Assembly (NCBI GenBank): GCA_012027055.1
Contig: VEPF01000441.1
Span: 1 to 6,239, forward strand
DNA: 6,239 nt
Direction of reading: 5' to 3'
Origin: Gemmatimonadota bacterium
GTDB lineage: Bacteria; Gemmatimonadota; Gemmatimonadetes; Longimicrobiales; RSA9
Part shown: piece by piece, positions 1 through 6,239 of the stretch
Numbering within the stretch: position 1 is the first letter of the stretch
Layout of the letters: each line of letters starts with the position of its first letter
Translations under genes and position numbers: made by a program
The notes under the pieces: model-generated
Seen by the model: the letters and a program-made list of their open reading frames with translations, nothing else
Databases searched by the model: none
What the model was told of the DNA's origin: nothing

Positions 1-684
1 GTCCTTGGGCGTGAGGCCGAGCTTGCCGAGCGCCGCTTTGAGCAGCGCGGGACCGAGCGTCTCCGCCGCCTCCTTCGCGGCCTCCGCGCCCACCTTGCCA
101 CCAATGAGCTTCCCGATCCCCGGCACGCCCCATTCGAAGAACGCATCGATGGCAATGCTGATCGCGATGCTGGCCAATCCCATCAGGAAGTCGCCCAGCG
201 TCATCCCCACGGTCAGCGTGTGCGTGAAGTTGACCAGCGGGAACGCGGTGGGCGCGGTGATCGGATCGCCGCACGTCATCATGGGCAGCGGCACCAGCGC
301 GACCTGGCTGCACGACGTCGGCTGCCCTTCCATCTGCACGGTGGACGCCTGGAACGTCATCTTGCGGCCCGAGAACGGCCAGCAGATGGCGTACCAGAGG
401 TTCACCGGCGGTATGGTCACATCGGGGATCAGGATCCCCGGGTCGTGAGCGGCGACGCAGATGGGCACACCCATGTGCATCACCGTGGTCGTGAACTTGT
501 TGAGCCCCAGCGCGTAACCCGCCGTACACATCTGCGTGGCGATCATCTCGACGGACGGTACCGGCGCGTTCGGCTTGGGCACGCCCGGCGGCGGAGTAGC
601 CGTCAGTGCCGGGTCCCACAGGGTATGGCTGAGCATACCCATGGTGGGGTCCCAGACGATGTTGACGAAGACGGGCATTCCCAT
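1..684 (-). CDS. PAAR-like T6SS tip or cargo protein, partial (C-terminus beyond left edge)
   Basis: The reading frame opens with ATG at 684-682 and runs for 228 codons without a stop to the window edge, so the C-terminus is missing. The start is supported by a GAGG motif that overlaps the stop of the upstream DUF2169 gene, 9 nt before the ATG; the gap between the genes is 11 bp. I do not recognise a named family with certainty. Residues 1-150 are rich in Cys, His, Met and Pro, with two WDP motifs (residues 11-13 and 23-25) and possible metal ligands H70, C76, H80, C101, C125 and C138. Residues about 160-185 form a hydrophobic, possibly membrane-inserting helix, followed by an Ala/Lys/Glu-rich amphipathic stretch (about 190-225). 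There is no signal peptide. The position straight after a DUF2169 adaptor and downstream of VgrG is where PAAR or PAAR-like proteins usually sit, so I infer a spike-tip protein, perhaps with a toxin domain in the unseen part. The CDS is near certain; the function is moderate at best. Confidence 0.72.
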   Translation of the reverse strand, partial: MGMPVFVNIVWDPTMGMLSHTLWDPALTATPPPGVPKPNAPVPSVEMIATQMCTAGYALGLNKFTTTVMHMGVPICVAAHDPGILIPDVTIPPVNLWYAICWPFSGRKMTFQASTVQMEGQPTSCSQVALVPLPMMTCGDPITAPTAFPLVNFTHTLTVGMTLGDFLMGLASIAISIAIDAFFEWGVPGIGKLIGGKVGAEAAKEAAETLGPALLKAALGKLGLTPKD

Positions 685-691
685 GGTTCCG

Positions 692-703
692 TACCTCAGG
701 CTC
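692..703 (-). promoter_or_regulatory. Ribosome binding site of PAAR-like gene, overlapping the DUF2169 stop
   Basis: The string AGCCTGAGGTAC contains both the TGA stop of the DUF2169 gene (698-696) and the GAGG core (697-694), which lies 9 nt before the ATG at 684. Overlap of stop codon and Shine-Dalgarno suggests that ribosomes ending the adaptor can restart on the next gene. It decides between ATG 684 and the second ATG two codons later, which would have a 15-nt spacing. Confidence 0.6.
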
Positions 704-1748
704 TCGCCCAGCCCGGGCCTGCTCGCACGCGCGCGGCACGCACCTGGTCCGCCTGGTACTCGAACGTCGTGTACTGGCGGTACACCAGGTAGAACCGGCG
801 CTGCTCCGGCAGCAGCACCAGGGCGCGCGGCACCAGCTCCAGCTCGTGCTGGTGGTCGCCCGCCCGTACGTCGATCAGCATCCTCAGGGCGGGAATCACG
901 AACCCGAACGCCCCGTTCGGCGTGGCTCCCAGCAACCGCACGGGTGTCCGGGCGGGCGGCAGCTCGATGGTCCAGTCCGGATGAGCCCGGTGCATGATCT
1001 CGGGCGAGCCCATGGTGACCGGCTGGTCCGGGTGCGCCTGGCGGGCCCGCCGCAACCGCTCGTACAGCATCCCGTAGTGCAGCGGCGTGGGCGCCCAGCA
1101 CGCTGGCAGCGGCCGGTCATCCCAGCCCAGGATCGGGTGCAGCGGATCCTCCAGGTTCGGCAGTTCGCGCACCGTGTCGAACTGCGGGAACGGCGCCGGC
1201 GGCTTGAACACCGCGGCGGCCTGGCGGCCCTGCCCGATGTGGTCGAAGCCCTTCCCGTCCGGGTTGTTCGCCTCTACCACCTCGATCGGCGATTCGACGT
1301 CGATCAGTACCTCCTTGCGCCCGCCGAAGGCCCGCGTCCAGGTGAGCGGCATGCACACGAAAGGTTGCGGCGCCGAGATGCGCGCGCCCGGGCCTTCGCC
1401 CTCCCAGCGCCGATCGCCCAGCACCGCGAGCCGGCGCTCGATGGCGCCCACGGCCAGCGACACCATCAGGTACGGCGTGGGCACGCCGTTGGGTGCGTAG
1501 GCCTTGCCCAACAGCATCACCTCGAACGCGGCATCGCAGCGCGGCAGCGCGTCGCTCGGCAGCAGCCCCAGCTCGGTGGGTTCATCCGCGTCCAGCACCG
1601 GCAGCGGCTCCTCCCGGTCGAGCGTCACCTCCCCGGCATCACTCACGCGGAACGTCGCCTTCGCAGTGAAGATGGCCGTGCGCAGCCCCGCCGGCGGCGC
1701 GTAGATCGCCAGCTTGGTTGGGACCGGGGTGGTGTTGATCAGCTGCAT
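696..1748 (-). CDS. DUF2169 family T6SS adaptor/chaperone
   Basis: This is a complete 350-residue cytoplasmic protein of the DUF2169 family. Recognisable family blocks are the N-terminal strand pattern (residues 1-35), PFVCMPLTWTRAFGG (129-143), NPDGKGF (162-168), LPNLEDP (196-202) and the W-x-D-R-P-x-P-A block (209-216). Stand-alone members are about this long, and here there is no fused pentapeptide-repeat tail. Family members occur with VgrG and PAAR-like genes; in Agrobacterium a DUF2169 protein is needed to deliver a T6SS DNase effector through its PAAR partner, so an adaptor that loads cargo on the spike is the best reading. The ATG lies 1 nt after the TGA of the small membrane protein gene and has no good Shine-Dalgarno sequence, which points to translational coupling. 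The next gene, which has the PAAR-like product, is 11 bp downstream and is the likely client. Family assignment is strong; the adaptor role is inferred from the family and context. Confidence 0.9.
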   Translation of the reverse strand: MQLINTTPVPTKLAIYAPPAGLRTAIFTAKATFRVSDAGEVTLDREEPLPVLDADEPTELGLLPSDALPRCDAAFEVMLLGKAYAPNGVPTPYLMVSLAVGAIERRLAVLGDRRWEGEGPGARISAPQPFVCMPLTWTRAFGGRKEVLIDVESPIEVVEANNPDGKGFDHIGQGRQAAAVFKPPAPFPQFDTVRELPNLEDPLHPILGWDDRPLPACWAPTPLHYGMLYERLRRARQAHPDQPVTMGSPEIMHRAHPDWTIELPPARTPVRLLGATPNGAFGFVIPALRMLIDVRAGDHQHELELVPRALVLLPEQRRFYLVYRQYTTFEYQADQVRAARVRAGPGWARA

Positions 1749-1749
1749 C

Positions 1750-2286
1750 TCAGCGCTCGCCGTCCGTGATTGCCCCGGCGGGTATCAGCTCGAGCAGGCG
1801 CCGGTACTCGGCCGGCTCGAGGGTCAGGTTGGGCGGCACCGTCGTCGGCTCGGCGCGCGCGGCCTGGTACACCGCCGCCAGCTCGATGTCCGACGACCCG
1901 ATGCTGATCCGGCCGGCCGTGTCCGCCAACTCCACGTACACGCCCACCAGCAGCGACGGCCGGCCGCGCTGCCACACGAACTGGCGCGCCCGCACGGCGC
2001 CTAGGCTCAGGCGCAACGGGCGGCGCCAGCGCGCGTCCACCTCCAGCGTGTCGGGCGCCCGGAACCGGATCGTGCCCTGCGGCCCGGCCGCGGTCCAGAT
2101 GCCCAGCACGATCCCGGCCACCAGGCAGCAGACCGCGGCCAGCCCGCTCGCCGGCTGTGATGCGCCCAGGCCGCGCGCGATCACGAACGCCACGCTCGCG
2201 CTCAGCGCCGCGCCCGCCATGAAGACGAACGGCACGAGCCGCACCAGCCGCGGCTGCTGCGCGATCGGCAGCGAGAAGTCGTCCAT
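1750..2286 (-). CDS. Uncharacterised two-TM membrane protein in T6SS module
   Basis: This is a complete 178-residue protein of unknown function. It has a short N-terminus with R13 and R16, a first hydrophobic helix at about 17-38, a short loop (about 39-46), a second helix at about 47-67, and then a soluble domain of about 110 residues that alternates predicted strands (residues 70-130) and ends in a helix near 158-168. Positive charges before helix 1 and after helix 2 suggest both ends face the cytoplasm. The arrangement of a TM hairpin plus a small beta-rich domain resembles bacterial PH-like membrane proteins, but I see no diagnostic motif. The ATG lies 3 nt after the vgrG stop and only 1 nt separates its own stop from the DUF2169 gene, so it is almost certainly co-translated with both. 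Possible roles are immunity to a membrane- or envelope-acting cargo, or an accessory envelope factor; neither is shown by the sequence. That the gene is real is well supported by its tight fit between neighbours. Confidence 0.82.
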   Translation of the reverse strand: MDDFSLPIAQQPRLVRLVPFVFMAGAALSASVAFVIARGLGASQPASGLAAVCCLVAGIVLGIWTAAGPQGTIRFRAPDTLEVDARWRRPLRLSLGAVRARQFVWQRGRPSLLVGVYVELADTAGRISIGSSDIELAAVYQAARAEPTTVPPNLTLEPAEYRRLLELIPAGAITDGER

Positions 2287-2289
2287 GGC

Positions 2290-4278
2290 TCAGTTGATCT
2301 TCGCCAATCCGGCATCGACCTTGAAGAGCGGACCGCTGACGGTCACACCGGCCGGGCCGATCTCGATTTTCCCGCCCCCTCCGTCCAGCACGATGGAGGC
2401 GCCATGGATCTTGATGGAAACGTTGCCGATGTCTACCGTCGGTGCCTCGATATTCACGGCCGCCGCACCCTTCGCGTTCACGTTCGGCGTGCCATCCAGT
2501 CCGATTCCGTCACCGCCGGTTCCCTTGATCTTCACCCCCGAACCGGTCCCGGTGAGCGACACCCCGGCATCGCCCGTGATCTTCACGTTGGCAGCTGCCT
2601 TGTCGTCGATGTCCGCGCTCGCCTTCCGCTTGATGTTGCCGGTCACGTCCTGCGTCAGGTCGCCCGCCTGCACGGTGTGACTGTCGTTTCCCTTGACGCT
2701 GGTGGTGTTGGTCCCGGTCTCGATCGACAGCGTCCGGTTGCCCTTGACCACGGTCTCCTTCATGTCGTGCTCCACCACCGTCACCATGTCGTACTGGGCG
2801 TGGATGTTGAGCAGCTCCTTGCCCTTCGTGTCCGTCATGGTGACCTCGTTGAACCCACCGCCACCCTTCGACGAGCGCGTCTTCATGCCCATCTGGATGC
2901 CCGCGTCCGGCAGCCCGAACGGCGGCATCTGCTCCGCGTTGTAGACGCTGCCGATCACGATCGGCTTGTCCGGATCCCCCTCCTCGAAGGCCACCACCAC
3001 TTCATTGCCCATGCGCGGGATGGAGACAGCCCCCCAGTTCTTCCCCGCCCAGGGCGCCGCCACCCGCACCCAGCAGGAGCTCTTCTCATCGCGCTGGCTG
3101 TCGCGATCCCAGTAGAAGTGCACCTTGATGCGCCCCAGCTTGTCGACCCACACCTCCTCGCCGGACTTCCCGACCACCAGCGCGCTCTGCGAGCCGTAGA
3201 TCACCGGCCGCGCGGTACGCCGCCGGGGGCGGTAGGGGGTATCGTGCGGGATCGCCAGGAAGTCGTTGCTGTATTCCACCGGGGTGGCGTCGGCCATGCC
3301 GCGGAAACTCCCGCCATGCGACAGGTGCTGCACCTGGGTCACCAGGTACTTGATGTTGGCGCTCCGCTGAAAGTGCTCCGTCAGCTTGAAGTGGTAGCCC
3401 GGGATCAGACCCGATGCCCGGCTCTCGCCCCGCACCACCTGGCGCTGGGCCTCCTCGGCTTCGAGCAGGACCCTCGCCCGCTCGTCGCCATTGTCGGTTT
3501 CCTTGAAGTTGCCGGGATAGTCGTACATTTCCTCGTTGGCCTGGCCCTGCTTGCCGGCCAGCCGCGTACTCGGCTTTTCGTAGTCGTAATCCTGGAGCGC
3601 CACCTTTCCTGCGTATACCCGATGCTCGCGCTCCAGCTGGGTGATCGTGTATTCATCGGTGAACTGGCCCGGCTGGAAGACGATCTCCTCCGGGCCCGGA
3701 ACGGGGTTGCTGTTGCTGCTGTCATCGCACAGCACCAGCATGTGTCCGCTATCCGAGTGCTCGAAGTAGTAGAAGATCCCCTCTTCTTCCAGCAACCGCG
3801 AGACGAAGTTGAGGTGGGTCTCGCGATACTGGACGCAGAAGGTCCGCTTGACGTAGCTGCGCGTCAGGCGGAACTCGAAGTCGGAGTAGCCCAACCGCTT
3901 GAACACCTGCTCGATGATGTCGGGCGCCGTCAGCTCCTGGTAGATCCGCGACTCGCGCGAGAGCGTCAGGAACCACAGCCAGGGCACTACCTCGGCGCGA
4001 TAGAAGGCCAGGTCGTCCCGTTTCCCGAGCTGCGCGAACCGGTTGACGATGCCGTGCACGTACCGCGTGTCGTCGGCCGCCACCGGGAACTCGAACATGA
4101 TCTCGGTGCGCAGCAGGTCGGCGGCCTCGATGTTCTCGTCTTCCGAGACCAGCTCCAGCTGGAAGCTGTACGGTTGGGAGATGCCCTCCAGGCCGTTGAA
4201 GCCGCTCAGCAGCAGCACGTCCTCGCCGAGCTTCGTGTGGACCTTCAAGGGCCGGCTGGCCTGCGTGTATTCTGCCAT
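2290..4278 (-). CDS. vgrG: Type VI secretion system spike protein VgrG (TssI)
   Basis: This is a complete 662-residue VgrG. As a trimer it forms the spike on the Hcp tube that punctures target cells and carries effectors. The gp27-like phage GPD region covers about residues 15-345 and includes the hallmark block around YRETHLNFVSRLLEEEGIFY (151-170). The gp5-like OB fold lies at about 365-450, with DKLGRIKVHFYWDR (379-392), PRMGNEVVVAFEEGDPDKP (421-439) and GSVYN (443-447). The Vgr-specific block (GGFNEV at 474-479 and NIHAQYD at 491-497) leads into a beta-helix stalk of valine-, glycine- and threonine-rich repeats up to about 655. The protein ends soon after the stalk, so it is not an evolved VgrG with its own toxin domain; cargo must attach non-covalently or through a PAAR tip. 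The ATG is preceded by GAGG at a 10-nt spacing. It follows clpV by 77 bp and overlaps none of its neighbours. The long open frame on the opposite strand (2404-4416) is a GC shadow. Confidence 0.97.
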   Translation of the reverse strand: MAEYTQASRPLKVHTKLGEDVLLLSGFNGLEGISQPYSFQLELVSEDENIEAADLLRTEIMFEFPVAADDTRYVHGIVNRFAQLGKRDDLAFYRAEVVPWLWFLTLSRESRIYQELTAPDIIEQVFKRLGYSDFEFRLTRSYVKRTFCVQYRETHLNFVSRLLEEEGIFYYFEHSDSGHMLVLCDDSSNSNPVPGPEEIVFQPGQFTDEYTITQLEREHRVYAGKVALQDYDYEKPSTRLAGKQGQANEEMYDYPGNFKETDNGDERARVLLEAEEAQRQVVRGESRASGLIPGYHFKLTEHFQRSANIKYLVTQVQHLSHGGSFRGMADATPVEYSNDFLAIPHDTPYRPRRRTARPVIYGSQSALVVGKSGEEVWVDKLGRIKVHFYWDRDSQRDEKSSCWVRVAAPWAGKNWGAVSIPRMGNEVVVAFEEGDPDKPIVIGSVYNAEQMPPFGLPDAGIQMGMKTRSSKGGGGFNEVTMTDTKGKELLNIHAQYDMVTVVEHDMKETVVKGNRTLSIETGTNTTSVKGNDSHTVQAGDLTQDVTGNIKRKASADIDDKAAANVKITGDAGVSLTGTGSGVKIKGTGGDGIGLDGTPNVNAKGAAAVNIEAPTVDIGNVSIKIHGASIVLDGGGGKIEIGPAGVTVSGPLFKVDAGLAKIN

Positions 4279-4288
4279 TTGCGCTGTG

Positions 4289-4300
4289 CCTCAGGCTGTA
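4289..4300 (-). promoter_or_regulatory. Ribosome binding site of vgrG
   Basis: The GAGG core (4292-4289) lies 10 nt upstream of the vgrG ATG at 4278 and sits within the sequence AGCCTGAGGCAC. It is the best Shine-Dalgarno match in the spacer and supports the chosen start. The same string, apart from one base, precedes the PAAR-like gene. Confidence 0.6.
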
Positions 4301-4320
4301 GGGGCAAGGAGCCCGAAGAT

Positions 4321-4349
4321 GGCGGCCGGCCGCAGCGCGGCCGGCCGCC
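4321..4349 (-). repeat. Perfect 13-bp GC-rich hairpin between clpV and vgrG
   Basis: Arms at 4321-4333 and 4337-4349 are perfect reverse complements with a 3-nt loop. In the transcript the stem starts 6 nt after the clpV stop codon. Every base of the stem is G or C. No U-run follows (the next transcript bases are AUCUUCGGG), so it is not a classic rho-independent terminator. It could lower read-through into the vgrG module or protect the 3' end of a processed clpV mRNA. The 12-bp core of each arm is itself a palindrome, so the same element can also be read as two direct copies spaced 15 bp apart, as in a DNA-binding site. The structure is certain; the role is not. Confidence 0.75.
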
Positions 4350-4355
4350 GCTGCA

Positions 4356-6239
4356 TCACACCGTGGCCGGCGTTTCCGCCGGGGCGGGAGTCGCGCTCGC
4401 GGTCTCGACCGCGTAGGCGAAATCGCCCTGCTCCGTGACCGTGACCTTGATGGCGCTCGGCTTCACCCCATCCACAAGCGCGGTCAGCAGCACGCGCGAA
4501 ACCGCCGGCAGCATGGTGTTGGTCAGGATGTTGTCGATGTTGCGGGCGCCGCTCTCCACCTCGGTGCAGCGCGCCGCGATCGCGTCGAGGACCGCCTCGT
4601 CAGGCTCCAGCCGCACCTTGTGCGTGCCCTCGAGCCGCCGCTGCACCTTGCTCAGCTTCAGGCGAATGATCCGCTTCAGGGCCTCGTCCCGGACCGGGAA
4701 GTAGGGGATGATCACGGTACGGCCCAGGAACGCGGGCTTGAAGGTCTTGTCGAGCTCCGGCTTCAGCGCCTTCACCAGCCCGTCGTGGTTGGGCATGGTC
4801 TCCGGGTCGGCCGTGAGCTTCATGATCGTGTCGGTGCCCGCGTTAGTCGTCAGGATGATGATGGTGTTCTTGAAATCGATCTCCCGGCCTTCGCCATCCT
4901 CCATCCGGCCCTTGTCGAACACCTGGAAGAACAGCTCCAGCACGTCCGGGTGCGCCTTTTCGATCTCGTCCAGCAGCACCACCGAGTAGGGTCGCCGTCG
5001 CACGGCCTCAGTGAGCACGCCGCCCTCGCCGTATCCCACGTATCCGGGCGGTGCGCCCTTCAGAGTTGACACCGTGTGCGCTTCCTGGAACTCCGACATC
5101 GCGATGGTGATCACGTTGTGCTCGCCACCGTAGAGCAGGTCCGAGATCGCCAGCGCGGTCTCCGTCTTGCCCACGCCGCTCGGGCCGACCAGCAGGAACA
5201 CGCCCACCGGCTTCTGCGGGTCTTCGATGCCCGCCTTGGAGGTGCGGATGCGATGGCTGATGATCTCGAGCGCGTGGTTCTGGCCGATGATGCGGCGCTC
5301 CAGGAATTCCTCCAGCTTGAGCGCGGCCGCCAGATCGTCGCGCAGCATCTTGCCGACCGGAATCCCGGTCCAGCCGCTGATCACCTGGCTCACCAGCTCG
5401 CCGTCCACGCACACCCGGATCAGCGGCGTCTCGCCCTGCAGCGTCTCCAGCTCGTGGTTGAGCCGATCGAGCTCCGCGCGCAATTCCGCGGGATCGTCGC
5501 TGAGCGCCGGCGCGGCCGGTGCGACCTCCGCGGCCGCCGGCGCGGCGGCGGGTGCACTGTCGGCCGGGGCCGCCGGGGTGGCGGCGGGTGCGCTCTCGGC
5601 CGGGGCCGCCGGCGCGGCAGCGTCCGGCGCGGGCGCGGGCGCCGCGGGCCTGGCCGCGAGCGCTTCCAGCTTGTCGCGCACCTGGCGCACGCGCTGCACG
5701 ACTGCTTTCTCGGCGTCCCACTGCGCCGTGAGCTGGTCGAGCTGCACCTGGGTCTCGACGCGCTGCTTGTCGATCAGCTCCAGGCGCTCGCTGTGGTCGG
5801 TGCCGGTGATCGCCTCGCGCTCCAGCACGCGTTTCTGCGTGTCCAGGCTGTCCAGCCGCCTGATCGCGTCCTCGACGGGCGAGGGCGTGGCGTTCTGGCC
5901 GAGCGCCAGGCGCGCGCAGGCGGTGTCGAGCACGCTCACTGCCTTGTCCGGCAGCTGCCGGTCCGCCAGGTAGCGATGCGAGAGCCGGACCGCCGCCTGG
6001 ATCCCGTCCTCCAGGATGCGCACCTTGTGGTGCTGCTCCAGCGCGGGCGCGGTAGCGCGCAGCATGACCAGGCAGACGTCCTCGGATGGCTCCTCCACCT
6101 TCACCAGCTGGAAGCGGCGGGCGAGCGCGGGGTCCTTCTCGAAGTACTTCTTGTACTCGGCCCAGGTGGTGGCCGCGAGGGTGCGCAGCGCGCCGCGCGC
6201 CAGCGCCGGCTTGAGCAGGTTGGCCGCATCGCCCTGCCC
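4356..6239 (-). CDS. clpV: Type VI secretion ATPase ClpV (TssH), partial (N-terminus beyond right edge)
   Basis: The frame is open from the window edge to the TGA at 4358-4356, giving 627 visible residues; about 290-300 residues, including the N domain and the first Walker A and B motifs, are missing compared with full-length ClpV. The GTG at 6104 is internal, because clear homology continues upstream. Visible residues 1-45 hold the end of AAA domain 1, with the sensor-1 region LAATTWAEYKKY and the arginine-finger pair in ALARRFQ. A coiled-coil middle domain follows (about 120-195), then an Ala/Pro-rich insert (about 196-246), then AAA domain 2 with GWTGIPVGKM (289-298), Walker A GPSGVGKT (352-359), pore loop GYVGYGEGG (399-407), Walker B VVLLDE (420-425), sensor-1 TTN (464-466), arginine finger in FLGR (507) and sensor-2 GAR (564-566). 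All visible catalytic motifs are intact. ClpV is a cytoplasmic hexamer that threads and unfolds contracted TssB/TssC sheath so that it can be reused. The C-terminus ends in a second short Ala/Pro/Thr tail. Confidence 0.97.
   Translation of the reverse strand, partial: GQGDAANLLKPALARGALRTLAATTWAEYKKYFEKDPALARRFQLVKVEEPSEDVCLVMLRATAPALEQHHKVRILEDGIQAAVRLSHRYLADRQLPDKAVSVLDTACARLALGQNATPSPVEDAIRRLDSLDTQKRVLEREAITGTDHSERLELIDKQRVETQVQLDQLTAQWDAEKAVVQRVRQVRDKLEALAARPAAPAPAPDAAAPAAPAESAPAATPAAPADSAPAAAPAAAEVAPAAPALSDDPAELRAELDRLNHELETLQGETPLIRVCVDGELVSQVISGWTGIPVGKMLRDDLAAALKLEEFLERRIIGQNHALEIISHRIRTSKAGIEDPQKPVGVFLLVGPSGVGKTETALAISDLLYGGEHNVITIAMSEFQEAHTVSTLKGAPPGYVGYGEGGVLTEAVRRRPYSVVLLDEIEKAHPDVLELFFQVFDKGRMEDGEGREIDFKNTIIILTTNAGTDTIMKLTADPETMPNHDGLVKALKPELDKTFKPAFLGRTVIIPYFPVRDEALKRIIRLKLSKVQRRLEGTHKVRLEPDEAVLDAIAARCTEVESGARNIDNILTNTMLPAVSRVLLTALVDGVKPSAIKVTVTEQGDFAYAVETASATPAPAETPATV
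5544..5615 (-). repeat. Two-copy 36-bp tandem repeat inside clpV
   Basis: Units 5544-5579 and 5580-5615 match at 32 of 36 positions. The repeat is in frame and encodes two near-identical 12-residue units, PAAPAESAPAAT and PAAPADSAPAAA, in the Ala/Pro-rich insert of ClpV. The surrounding DNA (about 5505-5651) is low-complexity GC sequence. The repeat probably arose by slippage or unequal exchange and would change linker length without breaking the frame. Confidence 0.85.

Noticed and set aside
423..440. An 8-bp inverted repeat with a 2-nt spacer (CGGGGATC / GATCCCCG).
   Set aside because: It lies within the coding sequence for the residues DPGILIPD and is explained by codon choice; no sign of a regulatory site.
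5..448. A 147-codon plus-strand frame at the left edge.
   Set aside because: It is antisense to the open-ended minus-strand gene (684 to 1), which has a ribosome site and fits the operon spacing.
621..640. A 7-bp stem (GGGTATG / CATACCC) with a 6-nt loop early in the PAAR-like gene.
   Set aside because: It is short, inside the coding region and away from the start codon, and is expected by chance in sequence of this kind.
846..1769. A 307-codon open frame on the plus strand opposite the DUF2169 gene.
   Set aside because: It has Arg/Gln/His-rich shadow composition and no family resemblance; the minus-strand frame carries conserved DUF2169 blocks.
1766..2680. A 304-codon plus-strand frame spanning the membrane protein gene and the end of vgrG.
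   Set aside because: It crosses two genes whose minus-strand frames are supported, and its Ser/Thr/Pro/Ala-rich product looks like non-coding translation.
4279..4355. A possible promoter for vgrG in the spacer.
   Set aside because: I found no convincing -35/-10 pair or sigma-54 type -24/-12 match in the 77 bp; only the hairpin and the ribosome binding site stand out.
2404..4416. A 670-codon open frame on the plus strand opposite vgrG.
   Set aside because: It is antisense to a clear VgrG, and its translation is rich in Arg, His, Leu and Val with no known motif. Long antisense frames are usual in high-GC DNA with strong third-position bias.
4356..6104. GTG at 6104 as the start of the ClpV gene.
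   Set aside because: The same frame continues 45 codons upstream to the window edge with conserved AAA-domain-1 sequence, so the true start lies outside the window.

Overview
The window carries part of a bacterial type VI secretion system (T6SS) locus. All five genes lie on the minus strand and read from right to left. The visibly high GC content and strong G/C third-position bias, together with the gene order ClpV, VgrG, small membrane protein, DUF2169 protein, PAAR-like protein, suggest a high-GC Gram-negative bacterium. A myxobacterium or another deep proteobacterial lineage is a plausible guess, but no lineage marker is present to prove it.

Layout in transcription order. (1) 6239-4356: the last ~627 residues of the sheath-recycling AAA+ ATPase ClpV/TssH, whose 5' part lies beyond the right edge. 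It has an unusual Ala/Pro-rich insert built on a 36-bp tandem repeat. (2) 4355-4279: a 77-bp spacer with a perfect 13-bp GC-rich hairpin just after the clpV stop, followed by the vgrG ribosome binding site. (3) 4278-2290: a complete VgrG/TssI spike protein with no extra C-terminal effector domain. (4) 2286-1750: a 178-residue protein with two transmembrane helices that I do not recognise. (5) 1748-696: a stand-alone DUF2169 protein, a family used as a T6SS cargo adaptor. (6) 684 to beyond position 1: an open-ended gene, 228 residues visible, for a Cys/His/Met-rich protein with a hydrophobic helix. It is probably the PAAR-like tip or cargo served by the adaptor.

The last four genes are separated by 3, 1 and 11 bp, so they look like one translationally coupled spike-and-cargo module placed behind the ClpV gene. 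The likely logic is this: VgrG forms the spike trimer, the DUF2169 protein loads the PAAR-like protein and its unseen C-terminal part onto it, and ClpV disassembles the contracted sheath. The role of the small membrane protein is open; immunity to the cargo is one testable idea. There is no RNA gene, CRISPR array, insertion sequence or recognisable promoter, and no gene-free stretch longer than 77 bp.
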